This document shows positions 1 to 11,087 of a DNA stretch of 64,000 nucleotides, one piece after another. This DNA is from Thermoanaerobaculia bacterium. GTDB taxonomy: Bacteria > Acidobacteriota > Thermoanaerobaculia > Multivoradales > Multivoraceae. Position 1 is the stretch's first letter. The number at the start of each line of letters is the position of its first letter. A model generated the notes under the pieces. The model was not told the DNA's origin. It made no database searches and was given only the letters and a program-made list of their open reading frames with translations. Position numbers and translations under genes: made by a program. The DNA is taken from the NCBI GenBank assembly GCA_022826745.1, contig JAJDUI010000029.1, positions 1-64,000 on the forward strand, written 5' to 3'.

Positions 1-237
1 CGGCCATAGACCCCCAGAAACGCCGATCCGAACCGACGGATCCGCCAAACCCGACGGACCGATCCACTCGGCTCCAATACAGCTCCGCAACTACCCCGAC
101 AACGCCGAACCGGATCACGCGGTGAAAAATGCGGGCTAGGCCGGCCTGGCTGGCGGCTGCCTGCGATTCGACTGTCGGTGCGCCGGCCTTCCGGCCGGCA
201 TCAGCCGGGGGCGGCTTCCGCCGTCCCTGCCGGGCGC
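1..237. other. Upstream gap with no convincing gene
   Basis: I see no convincing gene. One plus-strand frame stays open from base 2 to a stop at 136-138, but its 45 residues have no recognisable motif, so I do not call it. Bases 173-223 hold a copy of the dispersed hairpin repeat, listed separately. The stretch lies just downstream of the L31 gene, so it could carry that gene's terminator. Confidence 0.5.
173..223. repeat. GC-rich hairpin repeat, copy A
   Basis: A 7-bp stem GCCGGCC/GGCCGGC with loop TTCC lies at 182-199. A second stem GGCGG/CCGCC lies at 210-222. The 18-base hairpin at 182-199 recurs as its exact reverse complement at 47303-47320. The flanks GTGCGCCGG and GGCATC are shared with other copies. 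It sits at the 3' side of rpmE. Confidence 0.7.
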
Positions 238-480
238 TTACTTCCGCCCGTACCGGCGCTGGAACTTCTCGATCTGGCCGGCGCTGTCGACGAAGTGCTG
301 GCGCCCCGTGTAAAAGGGGTGGGAAGCGGACGAGATCTCGAGCCGGATCTCGTAGTGCTCGACGCCGTCGATGTCCCGGGTCTTGTCGCTGGTCATCGTC
401 GACTGGGAGATGAACTCGGCGTTCGCCGACGGGTCGATGAACACGACCGGGTGGAGTTCGGGGTGCATATCGCTTTTCAT
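238..480 (-). CDS. rpmE2: 50S ribosomal protein L31 type B
   Basis: An 80-residue ribosomal protein of the large subunit, of the zinc-free (type B, YkgM-like) form. It starts [16 protein letters not shown] and ends in KFQRRYGRK. It lacks the CxxC pairs of zinc-binding type A L31 and has the typical SHPFYTG motif near residue 53. The frame is open far upstream, antisense to part of leuS, but the ATG at 480 gives the family's length and N-terminus. GAGACGATC lies just before it as a modest ribosome site. In other bacteria type B L31 replaces type A under zinc limitation. Whether this genome also has type A cannot be told from here. Confidence 0.93.
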   Translation of the reverse strand: MKSDMHPELHPVVFIDPSANAEFISQSTMTSDKTRDIDGVEHYEIRLEISSASHPFYTGRQHFVDSAGQIEKFQRRYGRK

Positions 481-566
481 GATCGTCTCGCTGCGGTTGG
501 GGCTCGGGATGATGGAAGCGCGCGGCGCCCCTCCGAAGGCGGGAGATGATAACCGATCCCGGCTCA

Positions 567-3173
<2,607 letters not shown>

Positions 3174-3246
3174 CTGAATCGCTCGCAACCGGCTTGCTCG
3201 GGGCGCAGCGCCCGAGTTCTGCACGGCAGCGGAGTGTACCGTCCGC

Positions 3247-3252
3247 TACCAT
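3247..3252 (+). promoter_or_regulatory. TACCAT -10-like box, leaderless type
   Basis: TACCAT ends 8 nt before the ATG at 3261. With the usual 6-8 nt from the -10 box to the transcript start, the mRNA would begin at or next to the start codon. No clear -35 box. One of eight similarly placed sites in this window. Confidence 0.4.
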
Positions 3253-3260
3253 CAAACCTC

Positions 3261-4397
3261 ATGGATCCGCTGCACGAACAGATGAGGTCCTGGCGCCGGG
3301 ACTTCCACCGGCACCCGGAGCTGGCGTTCGAGGAGGAGGTGACCAGCGGCAAGGTGGCCGAGCTGCTCGAGTCCTTCGGCGGCATCGAGGTCCATCGCGG
3401 CCTCGCCGGCACCGGGGTGGTCGGCGTGCTCAGGTCCGGCTCGTCCGATCGCAGCATCGCGCTGCGGGCCGACATGGACGCGCTGCCGATCGAGGAGGAG
3501 AACGACTTCGAGCACCGCTCCCGGAACCCCGGCAAGATGCACGCCTGCGGTCACGACGGCCACACCGCGATGCTGCTCGGCGCGGCCAAGCACCTGAGCG
3601 AGAACCGCTCGTTCGACGGCACGGTCTACTTCTTCTTCCAGCCCGCGGAGGAGAAGGACGGCGGCGCCCGGGTGATGATCGAGGAGGGGCTCTTCGAGCA
3701 GTTCCCGGCCGAGGAGGTCTACGGCGTCCACAACTACCCGGGGATGGATGTCGGCAACTTCGGCCTCTGCGCCGGGCCGCTGATGGCGGCCATCGACGTC
3801 TTCGAGTTCGCGGTCACCAGCGCCGGCGGCCACGCCGCGTTTCCCCACGGCACGGTGGACCCGATCCCGATCGGAGCGGAGATCGTCCTGGCCTTGCAGA
3901 CGATCGTCGCCCGCAACGTGGATCCGCTGCATAGCGCCGTGATCACGGTGGCCCGTGTTCATGGCGGTCACGCGGACAACGTGATCCCGAGCCGCGTCGT
4001 TCACGGCGGCTGCGTTCGTGCTTTCCTGCCCGAGGTGCAGAAGCTGGTCGAACGGCGGATGCGCCAGATCGGCCGCGGCATCTGCACCGCCCACGGCGCC
4101 GGCTTCGAGTTTCAGTACCGCCACTACTACCCGGCGACGGTGAACCACGCCGAGCAGACCGATAAGGCGGCCAACGCGGCCCGCGAGGTCGGCCGGGACG
4201 TCACGACGAGCCTGGCCCCCGTGATGGGCTCCGAAGACTTCGCCTACATGCTCCAGGAGCGCCCGGGCGCCTTCATGTTCCTTGGCAACGGCGACAGCGC
4301 CGGCCTCCACACCCCCCGCTACGACTTCAACGACGACGTCCTGCCGGTCGGCATGCGCTACTGGACGACGCTCGTCGAGACGCAACTCTCGGCGTAG
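3261..4397 (+). CDS. M20D-family amidohydrolase (hippurate/IAA-amino acid hydrolase-like)
   Basis: A 378-residue zinc- or manganese-type metallohydrolase that removes acyl groups from N-acyl amino acids or similar amides. The N-terminus has RRDFHRHPELAFEE, the family signature. The metal site is in HACGHDGH (Cys96, His98), followed by FFFQPAEE (catalytic and metal Glu near 130) and YGVHNYPGM. Near the C-terminus MGSEDFAYM supplies a further ligand region. No signal peptide is seen, so it should be cytoplasmic. The ATG at 3261 gives the expected family start and has a TAnnnT box 8 nt upstream but no Shine-Dalgarno. Its stop codon lies within a palindrome shared with the convergent gene. The exact substrate cannot be read from sequence. 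Confidence 0.9.
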   Translation: MDPLHEQMRSWRRDFHRHPELAFEEEVTSGKVAELLESFGGIEVHRGLAGTGVVGVLRSGSSDRSIALRADMDALPIEEENDFEHRSRNPGKMHACGHDGHTAMLLGAAKHLSENRSFDGTVYFFFQPAEEKDGGARVMIEEGLFEQFPAEEVYGVHNYPGMDVGNFGLCAGPLMAAIDVFEFAVTSAGGHAAFPHGTVDPIPIGAEIVLALQTIVARNVDPLHSAVITVARVHGGHADNVIPSRVVHGGCVRAFLPEVQKLVERRMRQIGRGICTAHGAGFEFQYRHYYPATVNHAEQTDKAANAAREVGRDVTTSLAPVMGSEDFAYMLQERPGAFMFLGNGDSAGLHTPRYDFNDDVLPVGMRYWTTLVETQLSA

Positions 4398-4437
4398 CGC
4401 CGCAACCGGCTGCAGCCGCGCGTCGCCGACGCTACGC
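4392..4437. terminator. Nested palindrome between convergent genes
   Basis: Perfect 8-bp arms GCGTAGCG (4392-4399) and CGCTACGC (4430-4437) flank a 12-base palindrome CGGCTGCAGCCG (4407-4418). The TAG stop codons of both convergent genes lie inside the outer arms. There is no T-tract, so it would be an atypical bidirectional terminator or simply a stabilising hairpin. Confidence 0.45.
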
Positions 4438-5337
4438 GCAGTTGCAGAGTTCGATGAAGAAGGCGCGGACCGTGTCGACGAACTCGGGGGAGTTCAGGGT
4501 GTTCATGTGGTTCGCGCCTTCGATGACGTGCAGGCGGTGCTCCTGCATGACGTCGACGAGGGCATCCGCGTTGGGTTTCAGGGGATCTTCACTGCCGATG
4601 ATGTTGAGGGTCGGCACCTTGTTGATGCGCAGGAGTTCGGCGCTCACGTCGAGGCCGGCCATGCCGCGGACGACCGCTGCCAGGGCCATCTGGTCGTTCG
4701 AGGCGACCATCGCCTGACCGATCGCCTGAGCCTGCTCGGGGGTGGGCGGTTCCTCGCCCGGCCACAGGAACTCGACCAGGGGGCCACCGCCCCTGCCTTC
4801 CTCGAGCGAAACGGCGAGCGCGTCGAACATCGCTTCGTCCCGCAGTTCGGGGATCCACCAGCCGGCGCCTCCGACCACGGCCGACATCAGCCGGTCCGGC
4901 GCGAGGGCGACGACTTTCATCGTGATGAAGCCGCCCATCGAGTAGCCGACGACGTGCGCCTGCTGGAGCCGCAGATGGTCGAGCAGGTCGACGATGTCCA
5001 GGGCCATGCGCTTGCCGTAGCTCGCCGCGTCGTGCGGCTTGCCGCTCTTGCCGTGGCCGCGCTGGTCGACGGCGATGACCTGGAACTCCTCGGCCAGCCG
5101 GCCGATGATGCCGGGGCCGCCCCAGTTCGAGGCGGCGGTGCCGGTGATGCCGTGGAGCAGCACGACCGGGTCCCCGCGGCCCTCGACGAGGTAGTGGATC
5201 TCGACGCCGTCGCTGGCCGTGAAGGACTGGGTCGAGACGTCGCTTTGCGCCCAGGCGCCGGAGAAGGCGACGAACGTGATCAGCGTCGCCAGGAGGGCCC
5301 GGAACATCGGTCGGCGGTACATCGTCTTTCTTGTCAT
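4432..5337 (-). CDS. Exported alpha/beta hydrolase
   Basis: A 301-residue alpha/beta-fold hydrolase (lipase/esterase or haloperoxidase-like). An N-terminal hydrophobic stretch ending in SGAWAQS looks like a Sec signal peptide, so the enzyme is probably periplasmic. The fold markers are LLHGITG (oxyanion loop), GYSMGG (nucleophile Ser in GxSxG), the Asp in GSEDPLKPN and the His in GANHMNT. The start at 5337 is preceded 7 nt upstream by TAGCCT. Other Met codons at residues 6 and 11 would also keep the signal peptide. It is convergent with the M20 gene and divergent from the PhyH-like gene. Substrate unknown. Confidence 0.85.
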   Translation of the reverse strand: MTRKTMYRRPMFRALLATLITFVAFSGAWAQSDVSTQSFTASDGVEIHYLVEGRGDPVVLLHGITGTAASNWGGPGIIGRLAEEFQVIAVDQRGHGKSGKPHDAASYGKRMALDIVDLLDHLRLQQAHVVGYSMGGFITMKVVALAPDRLMSAVVGGAGWWIPELRDEAMFDALAVSLEEGRGGGPLVEFLWPGEEPPTPEQAQAIGQAMVASNDQMALAAVVRGMAGLDVSAELLRINKVPTLNIIGSEDPLKPNADALVDVMQEHRLHVIEGANHMNTLNSPEFVDTVRAFFIELCNCA

Positions 5338-5344
5338 GGGGCGA

Positions 5345-5350
5345 AGGCTA
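5345..5350 (-). promoter_or_regulatory. TAGCCT -10-like box, leaderless type
   Basis: On the minus strand TAGCCT lies 7 nt before the ATG at 5337. It predicts a transcript starting at or near the start codon. It supports 5337 over the longer open frame from 5397. Confidence 0.4.
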
Positions 5351-5405
5351 CCTGCTTTGTTACGCTGCCGCGCAAGCTTCAACGGATCACTGTTCACGGG
5401 ACCTC

Positions 5406-6185
5406 ATGGATATCGAGACTTCAGCGCGCCAGGTCCGGGAAGACGGCTACACGGTCGTGCCCGACTTCCTGGACGAAGAGATGCTGGAGGGGCTGCGGCG
5501 CGGCCTCGCCCCCGTTTTCGACGAGATCGGCAGCCGGCTGACGGACGACTACGGCCAGCAGACCATCCACACTCACAACCTGCTGGCCAAGACCCGCGCC
5601 GTCGACGAGCTCCTCATGGACGACCGTCTGCTGGGGCTGGTGGAGGCGGTGCTCGGCCCGGACTACCAGGTCTCCGGCGTCGCCGCGATGCGGCCGGGCC
5701 CGGGCGACCGTCGCCAGCGGATGCACCAGGACGACGGCCACTATCCGCTTGCGCGTCCTCACTTTCCACTGATCGCCAACACGCTGATCGCGCTCGATCC
5801 GTTCACGGCCGAGAATGGGGCGACGGAGATCGTTCCCGGCAGCCACCGCTCGGCGGATCCGGTCGATCCCGACGTGCCGACCATCACGGTGGAGATGCCG
5901 GCCGGGGCGCTGTTCCTCTGGGACGGCGCCGTCTGGCACCGGGGCGGCGGGAACTCTACGGAGAACGGATACCGGCGCTCGATCAACTTCAACTTCAACC
6001 TGGCGTGGCTCAAGCAGCGGGAGAACCAGTTCGTCGGCGTGCCGTGGGAAGTCGTGGTGGAAATGCCGGAGAAGCTGCAGGCGTTGATCGGTTACAAGCT
6101 GACCAACCGCGGTCTCGGCACGGTGGACTACCGGAATCCCATCGAGACCGTGAAGCGGCGGCTGGCCGAGGCAGGCAGTTCCTGA
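5406..6185 (+). CDS. Phytanoyl-CoA dioxygenase (PhyH) family protein
   Basis: A 259-residue Fe(II)/2-oxoglutarate-dependent oxygenase of the PhyH/EctD superfamily, which hydroxylates small molecules or lipids. The iron site is visible as HQD (His107, Asp109) and the distal His178 in AVWHRGG. The 2-oxoglutarate-binding Arg is in YRRSIN (190-191). The ATG at 5406 (MDIETSARQ) gives the usual family start; the frame is open further upstream without conserved sequence. There is no signal peptide. The gene stands between a divergent hydrolase and a phasin-like gene 52 nt downstream, and these suggest no particular pathway. The substrate is not predictable. Confidence 0.88.
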   Translation: MDIETSARQVREDGYTVVPDFLDEEMLEGLRRGLAPVFDEIGSRLTDDYGQQTIHTHNLLAKTRAVDELLMDDRLLGLVEAVLGPDYQVSGVAAMRPGPGDRRQRMHQDDGHYPLARPHFPLIANTLIALDPFTAENGATEIVPGSHRSADPVDPDVPTITVEMPAGALFLWDGAVWHRGGGNSTENGYRRSINFNFNLAWLKQRENQFVGVPWEVVVEMPEKLQALIGYKLTNRGLGTVDYRNPIETVKRRLAEAGSS

Positions 6186-6237
6186 CGGGATCGCGGCCTG
6201 CTCCGCGGGAAGCCGCAACAGACAAGGGGAGACCGAG

Positions 6238-6705
6238 ATGACAGCAGCATCCGCGGCGGAAACCAGGGATAGCGAATCGAAGGCGCGGGCGGTGGTCGAA
6301 TCCGCAGTCGACAAGGCGCACAAGGTGGCGCTCGCCGGCGTCGGCGTCGCGGGCGAGGCGGCCGACGCGGGGGCCAAGGTCTTCGACCGGCTGGTCGCCC
6401 GCGGCGAGAAGGTCGAGAGCCAGGGCCGGGACTCCCTGGGCAACTGGCGGGACAAGGCCGAGGAGAAAGTGCAGCAGGTGCGCTCCGCGGCCGAGAAGGG
6501 GATCGAGCAGACCCGGGCCAAGGCGCGGACGGGAATCGATGAGCACCTGGAGCGGCGGCTCGAGAAGCTCGGCGTCCCCGGCAAGGCCGACCTGGAGGCC
6601 GTGATGGAGCGGCTGAGCGCGATCGAGGCGCGGCTGGACGCGCTGGAGAAGCCGAAGCCGCGGCGCCGGACGACGAAGAAGAAGGCGTCCGCGAAGGCCA
6701 GGTAG
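6238..6705 (+). CDS. Phasin-like protein (PhaF/PhaI type)
   Basis: A 155-residue, Ala/Lys/Glu-rich, mostly helical protein. Residues 15-100 form amphipathic, coiled-coil-like helices. They are followed by LGVPGKADLEAVMERLSAIE, the typical end of PhaI/PhaF-type polyhydroxyalkanoate granule phasins. The tail is basic (KPKPRRRTTKKKASAKAR), like a short PhaF histone-like tail that could bind DNA or polyphosphate. A strong ribosome site AAGGGGAGA precedes the ATG. No PHA synthase lies nearby, so the link to PHA granules rests on family resemblance alone. A general apolipoprotein-like or nucleoid-associated role is possible. Confidence 0.75.
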   Translation: MTAASAAETRDSESKARAVVESAVDKAHKVALAGVGVAGEAADAGAKVFDRLVARGEKVESQGRDSLGNWRDKAEEKVQQVRSAAEKGIEQTRAKARTGIDEHLERRLEKLGVPGKADLEAVMERLSAIEARLDALEKPKPRRRTTKKKASAKAR

Positions 6706-6711
6706 GAAGCA

Positions 6712-9408
6712 CTACGCCGCGCCGCGGCGGGCTCGTCGTTCAGCCCGGACGGCGCGGACGATCTCACTCACGGTCGCCGGCTGGACGCCGCTGCGGATGC
6801 GCTCGGCGGCGAGTTCGAACGCCATCGCCCACTGTCGCCGCAGGATGGCGTGGGCGGCGAAGAAGCCGTAGCGGGGGTCGTACATGTGGGTCGCTTCGGA
6901 GGTCACGCCGTTGACTTCCAGAACGCGGATTCCCTCGCCTCGTTGCAGCGCCTCGGCGTTTGGGACGCGCACGTCGAAGCGACCGAAGTCGAAGCCCTCG
7001 TACGCGGTGCAGATCGCGTTCATCGCCTGTTCGAGTTCGGGCGTGTGCAATTCGTTCGCGTCCAGGAAGATCGTCCCGCGCGAGTGCGCGCCGACTTCGG
7101 TCAGTTCGACTTTCTCGCCGGCGGCCGGGATCTGCGTCGCCGCTTCCGGATGTTCGCGCCGGTAGACGTGGACGATGGCGACGGCGCGCGCGTCATCGAG
7201 GGTCAGCCGTTCCAGGGTGCTGGTTCCGTCGCCGGTCACGATGGGCCGCACCTTGTGGGTGATCGAGAAGACGTGCCCGTCGCGGCGACCTGGGTGGCGG
7301 GCCCAGAACACGCCGTACTCCTCGCCCGCGACGTACTCCTGCGCTAGCGCGGGCCCTGGTGTCGCCTCGAAGAACGCCGCCGCGTCGGTCTCGGAACGCG
7401 CTACGGCGACGCCCCGGCCGCGCTCGCCGGTGTCCGGCTTGAGCACGACCGGATAGTCCAGCTTCTCGCCGTCCAGGAAGCGACGTAGAGCCGCGATGCG
7501 TTCCTCATGCCTTCCCGCCGGTAGTCGTCTCCAGGCGGGCAGCGCCTCGCCGATGCCGGCGAGCCCGTCCAGGATGTCGCTCTTCGACTCCCCTAGCAGA
7601 CCGCCGAGGGGCATGGCGGGATTGATCGCGGTGAACGCCGTCAGGCTGCCGCGTCGGAGGCCCTGCCAGAGGATGTAGAGCGCGAGCGGCGGGTAGAACG
7701 CCCACATCGGCCAGAACTCCCAGTGCCGGATGCGCAGCAGGCGGCCTCGCCAAAGGCGGCGCCCGCGCCAGGTGAACAGCGGTACGACCACGCTCCGGAC
7801 GGTGAAGATGACGACCGCCAGCGCCAGCGCGGCGCCGAGCAGGCCCCCCGGCAGGCGGCCGCCGAAGCGCTCGACCGCTTCGTGTCCCAGGAGTGCGTTC
7901 ACGCCGACGAAGGCGGGTGTCCAGATCGCGACGGCGAGCGCGAAGTAGAAGCAGAAGCGGAGCAGGCTCGTGCGCAGGATGCCGGCGGCGAGACAGGTCG
8001 GCAGCCGGGTCCCGGGCAGGAAGCGGCTGACCAGGACGACGGCCAGCGCCCGCCGGCGCAACCAGGCCGAAGCCTCTTCGAACCGGGCTTCGCTGACCCA
8101 CCACTTGAACGGCGGCAGCCTGAGTGCCGGCCGCCCCAGGATCCGCGCGAGCCAGGCGAGGCCGAGGTCGCTGCTCAGGATGCCGGCGTAGCAGGCGGCG
8201 ACGGCGACCGAAAAGTCGAGCCGGCCCTGGGCCACGAGCAGGCCGGCTGTGATGCAGGTCAGGTCCTCGCTGGCGTACGCGGCGAAGACGAGGAGCAGGA
8301 AGACGATCAGCAGGGCCGGCCCGGTGAACGGCGGCAGGTCCATGTCGTCGAAGGGCAGCGCCGCCCGCCGAAGCCGGTCGGGTTCGGCATCGGCGCGCGT
8401 GGGCGCCTCGCCCGCTTCGACGCGGCCCAGGAACTCCTCGATCCGATCCGCCAGGTGCTCGCCGTCGCGGAACAGGAAGAAGTGGCTGTCCGGCCGCATC
8501 CACAGCTCGCTGTGCGGCACGATGCGGTGATGCTCCCGCGCCGCGGCGGCTGGCACGAGCGGATCCTGCGCGCCGTGGATGATGAAGACCGGCGCGTCGA
8601 GGGACTCCAGGATGCCGCGCAGCGGCCGCTGATCCGTGTCGTAGAAGTTCCGCGCATAGGAACGCGCGACGGCCATGTCGAGGGCGCCGAAGTGAGGGAC
8701 GAGATTTCGAACTCCCCAGAACAGCCCGAGCTGGAGGCCGTGAAGGCCGTGATTGACCGTGTAGTCGCCCAGGAGCTCGAGTTCCTGTACGCCGACCGAG
8801 GACACCATGATCACGGACGCCACCCGGTCGGGCGCCTGGTCGACGAGGTGGAGCGCCACCGCGCCGCCCATGCTGAAGCCGAGGACGTGAAACCGGTCGA
8901 CATCCAGCCGGTCGAGCAGCTTGAGCGTCGAGTCGGCGTGACCGCGGGAGGAGTAGTCGGCTACCTGGTGGTCGGAGTCCCCGAAGCCGGGGAGGTCGGG
9001 CGCGATGGTTCGCCGGCCGAGGGCGTCGGAGATTCCGTTTGGTTGATTCACATCCGAGTAGCGCACCGTTGACTTGAGGCGATCGAAGCTGTCTGAGCTG
9101 CCTGGCGATCCGTGGAGGAGCACGAGGGGCAGGGCTTCCGGGTTCGGTGAGTCGGTCTCCTCCCAGGCGATGCGCAGTGTGCCTTCTCCATGCGGTGCGG
9201 GGATCTCCATCGTCGGCTTGAGATGGACCGGGAAGGGCACTTCCCTGATCTGGCCGTCCGGCATGGGGAACTCGATCGTTGCCGTCTCAACGGGGACAGG
9301 CCGGTCTTGCGCCCGGATGAACCGGACGACAGTCGAGGCCACAAGCAGCCCGCAGTAGACGCCGAGCGCGATCCGGAGCCAGGGTCGGCGCCTCTTGGGG
9401 CCTGTCAT
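6712..9408 (-). CDS. Hydrolase-DedA(VTT)-ATP-grasp fusion protein
   Basis: An 898-residue membrane protein with three modules. Residues 12-30 form a membrane anchor. Residues 80-330 are an alpha/beta hydrolase, with HGSPGS at 99-104, nucleophile Ser179 in GFSMGG, Asp282 in GAQDPLV and His309. Residues 355-545 are a DedA/VTT domain with several helices and the motif SRFLPGTRLPTCLAAG. A further helix (565-583) leads to an ATP-grasp ligase domain (600-880), with Lys657 in VVLKPD and EVNG (831-834) as probable ATP and metal sites. The ATG overlaps the TGA of the acyltransferase gene (ATGA). It is last in a seven-gene operon. I infer that it trims or transfers a lipid, moves it across the membrane and ligates a carboxylate-amine bond. 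None of this is proven. Confidence 0.88.
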   Translation of the reverse strand: MTGPKRRRPWLRIALGVYCGLLVASTVVRFIRAQDRPVPVETATIEFPMPDGQIREVPFPVHLKPTMEIPAPHGEGTLRIAWEETDSPNPEALPLVLLHGSPGSSDSFDRLKSTVRYSDVNQPNGISDALGRRTIAPDLPGFGDSDHQVADYSSRGHADSTLKLLDRLDVDRFHVLGFSMGGAVALHLVDQAPDRVASVIMVSSVGVQELELLGDYTVNHGLHGLQLGLFWGVRNLVPHFGALDMAVARSYARNFYDTDQRPLRGILESLDAPVFIIHGAQDPLVPAAAAREHHRIVPHSELWMRPDSHFFLFRDGEHLADRIEEFLGRVEAGEAPTRADAEPDRLRRAALPFDDMDLPPFTGPALLIVFLLLVFAAYASEDLTCITAGLLVAQGRLDFSVAVAACYAGILSSDLGLAWLARILGRPALRLPPFKWWVSEARFEEASAWLRRRALAVVLVSRFLPGTRLPTCLAAGILRTSLLRFCFYFALAVAIWTPAFVGVNALLGHEAVERFGGRLPGGLLGAALALAVVIFTVRSVVVPLFTWRGRRLWRGRLLRIRHWEFWPMWAFYPPLALYILWQGLRRGSLTAFTAINPAMPLGGLLGESKSDILDGLAGIGEALPAWRRLPAGRHEERIAALRRFLDGEKLDYPVVLKPDTGERGRGVAVARSETDAAAFFEATPGPALAQEYVAGEEYGVFWARHPGRRDGHVFSITHKVRPIVTGDGTSTLERLTLDDARAVAIVHVYRREHPEAATQIPAAGEKVELTEVGAHSRGTIFLDANELHTPELEQAMNAICTAYEGFDFGRFDVRVPNAEALQRGEGIRVLEVNGVTSEATHMYDPRYGFFAAHAILRRQWAMAFELAAERIRSGVQPATVSEIVRAVRAERRARRGAA

Positions 9409-10220
9409 GGGAACCGGCGGTCGCCGACCGAAGCGGCCGCTTCCTCGCTCGAGACCATCGGCCGGAACGCGGCCGTCATCCGCCGCCGCAGCAGGCTCGC
9501 GAGCTCCTTGCGGTCGGCGGCCCGGAAGGGTTCCGCTCCGAACTCGAGTTCGCACTCGATCCGGCGGAGCTTGAGCAGCTCGGGCGCGTGCGGCGTCATC
9601 GGCATCTCGCCCCACCAGGCGACGCTCAGGAAGGCGGGATCCTCGTCATCCGGCGTCTCGTAGCGCAGAACGGACCAGTGGACCGGGAGTTCCTGGACGG
9701 CGGCGGGCGCCAGCAGGGAGGGCTTGAGGGTGGCCACGGCATCGCCGGGGGTCGAGGTACCTTCGGGGAAGAGGATGACCGGGTCGCCAGCCTCCAGGGC
9801 TTCGGCGATCTGTTCGCCGACCCGGGTCACGTCGCGGCGCCGGCCGCGGTCGACGAAGATGATGTCGACCGTCCGGCAGACGGTGCCGGCCAGGGGCCAG
9901 TCCGCGATCTCGGCCTTGGAGACGAAGCGGGCGGGCGAGTGCGCGGCGAGGACCAGGATGTCGACGTAGGAGATGTGGTTCGAGACCAGGAGGCAGGGCG
10001 CCGCCGCCGGCCCGCCCCGAACCGTGACCTTGCAGCCGAGCACGGCAAGGCAGGCGCGGCCCCAGCGGCGCATGATGCCGGCGCGGACTTTCCGCCAGGT
10101 CGGGTAGCGGCGGCGTGCGAGAAAGGGCTTCAGAACATACAGCGGCAGCCACGCGGCCAGGGTGAGCAGGAGGAACGCCGGACCCCGCCAGGCCAGCCGG
10201 CAGACGCGCAGGAGGCGCAT
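9405..10220 (-). CDS. Lysophospholipid acyltransferase (PlsC/OlsA-like)
   Basis: A 271-residue membrane-associated 1-acyl-glycerol-3-phosphate acyltransferase family enzyme that transfers an acyl chain to a lipid hydroxyl. The HX4D motif is in NHISYVD and the substrate-binding motif is FPEGTST. An N-terminal hydrophobic helix (about 13-32) anchors it. It follows the OlsB-like gene after 3 nt and overlaps the fusion gene by 4 nt. The pairing with an OlsB-like enzyme is the arrangement of ornithine lipid synthesis, where OlsB makes the N-(3-hydroxyacyl) amino acid and OlsA adds the second chain. I therefore infer an OlsA-like role rather than phosphatidic acid synthesis. Confidence 0.88.
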   Translation of the reverse strand: MRLLRVCRLAWRGPAFLLLTLAAWLPLYVLKPFLARRRYPTWRKVRAGIMRRWGRACLAVLGCKVTVRGGPAAAPCLLVSNHISYVDILVLAAHSPARFVSKAEIADWPLAGTVCRTVDIIFVDRGRRRDVTRVGEQIAEALEAGDPVILFPEGTSTPGDAVATLKPSLLAPAAVQELPVHWSVLRYETPDDEDPAFLSVAWWGEMPMTPHAPELLKLRRIECELEFGAEPFRAADRKELASLLRRRMTAAFRPMVSSEEAAASVGDRRFP

Positions 10221-10223
10221 TCC

Positions 10224-11087
10224 CTAAGTATCGGCGGCGTGCGTGGCCGGTTCGGCCGCCGGCGCCCGGTCGAGTCCGAAGATCAGCCGGATGCGCCGGC
10301 TGAGGGTGGCCGTGTCCATCAGCACCAGGTAGTCGATCGTCTTGAAGTCGCGGTCGATGGCCGGCCGGCTGCAGACGAGGGCGCCGTAGCGGAGATAGGT
10401 CGCGAACAGAGTCGGTATCTCGACATCCGGACCCTTCTCGACCGCGTCGGGCGGCGCCTCGCAGCGGGAATGCTCGAGGACCGGCACGTCGAGGTCCGGC
10501 CGGACCTTGCCCGCCGCGACGAGCTGCCGGTAGAGCCGGATGCCGGCGGCCTGGTCCTGGCTGGTCAGGGAGCAGCAGCCGAACAGGTAGCGGAGACGGT
10601 TGTGCACCATGTAGCGGGCCAGGCCCTGCCAGAGCAGGAAGAGAACGGTCCGCTTCCGGTGCCGGCGATGGATGCAGGCGCGGCCGATCTCGACCGACTG
10701 CTCGAGCACGCTGCGGGGCAGGGCGTCCAGGTCGTACTCGATGGCCGAGTAGAAACCGTTGCCGTGGGCGGCCATGGCGGCCATCTGCATCCGGTATGTA
10801 CCGATCATCGTGCCGTCCGTCCGCTCGACCAGCATGTGGTGGCAGCTCGCGTCGAAGTCATCCGTGTCGCGGCCGCTGTTGTACGACTCGTCCAGCCCCT
10901 CGCCCAACTCCAGGTTGAAGACCTCGAAACGCAGCGTCAGCAGCCGGTCGATGTCCTCGGCCGTGCGGGCGAAGCGCAGGCGGTAGGTGCCGGCTTCGAT
11001 CCGGCCATCGGGAAGCTGTTCGGGGCTGGGAACGGTCCCGCTCCACGAACCGGTCGCCGAGACGTTGCTGCGTACCGGTTCAGTCAT
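10224..11087 (-). CDS. OlsB-like N-acyltransferase (GNAT fold)
   Basis: A 287-residue protein of the family including L-ornithine N-alpha-acyltransferase OlsB and related acyl-homoserine-lactone-synthase-like GNAT enzymes. Hallmarks are LRFEVFNLELGEG, a tyrosine and aspartate-rich FDASCHHMLVE, and EIGRACIHRRHRKR followed by LLWQGLARYMV. The reaction would move a 3-hydroxyacyl chain from acyl-ACP to the alpha-amine of an amino acid, giving a lyso-aminolipid. The first 8 nt overlap the end of the preceding gene. The acceptor amino acid is not readable from sequence, and a hemolysin-type (phlA) acyltransferase label would be an alternative name for the same family. Confidence 0.85.
   Translation of the reverse strand: MTEPVRSNVSATGSWSGTVPSPEQLPDGRIEAGTYRLRFARTAEDIDRLLTLRFEVFNLELGEGLDESYNSGRDTDDFDASCHHMLVERTDGTMIGTYRMQMAAMAAHGNGFYSAIEYDLDALPRSVLEQSVEIGRACIHRRHRKRTVLFLLWQGLARYMVHNRLRYLFGCCSLTSQDQAAGIRLYRQLVAAGKVRPDLDVPVLEHSRCEAPPDAVEKGPDVEIPTLFATYLRYGALVCSRPAIDRDFKTIDYLVLMDTATLSRRIRLIFGLDRAPAAEPATHAADT

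Noticed and set aside
2..138. Possible 3' end of a plus-strand gene at the window edge
   Set aside because: Only 45 residues, no motif, and no support from neighbours.
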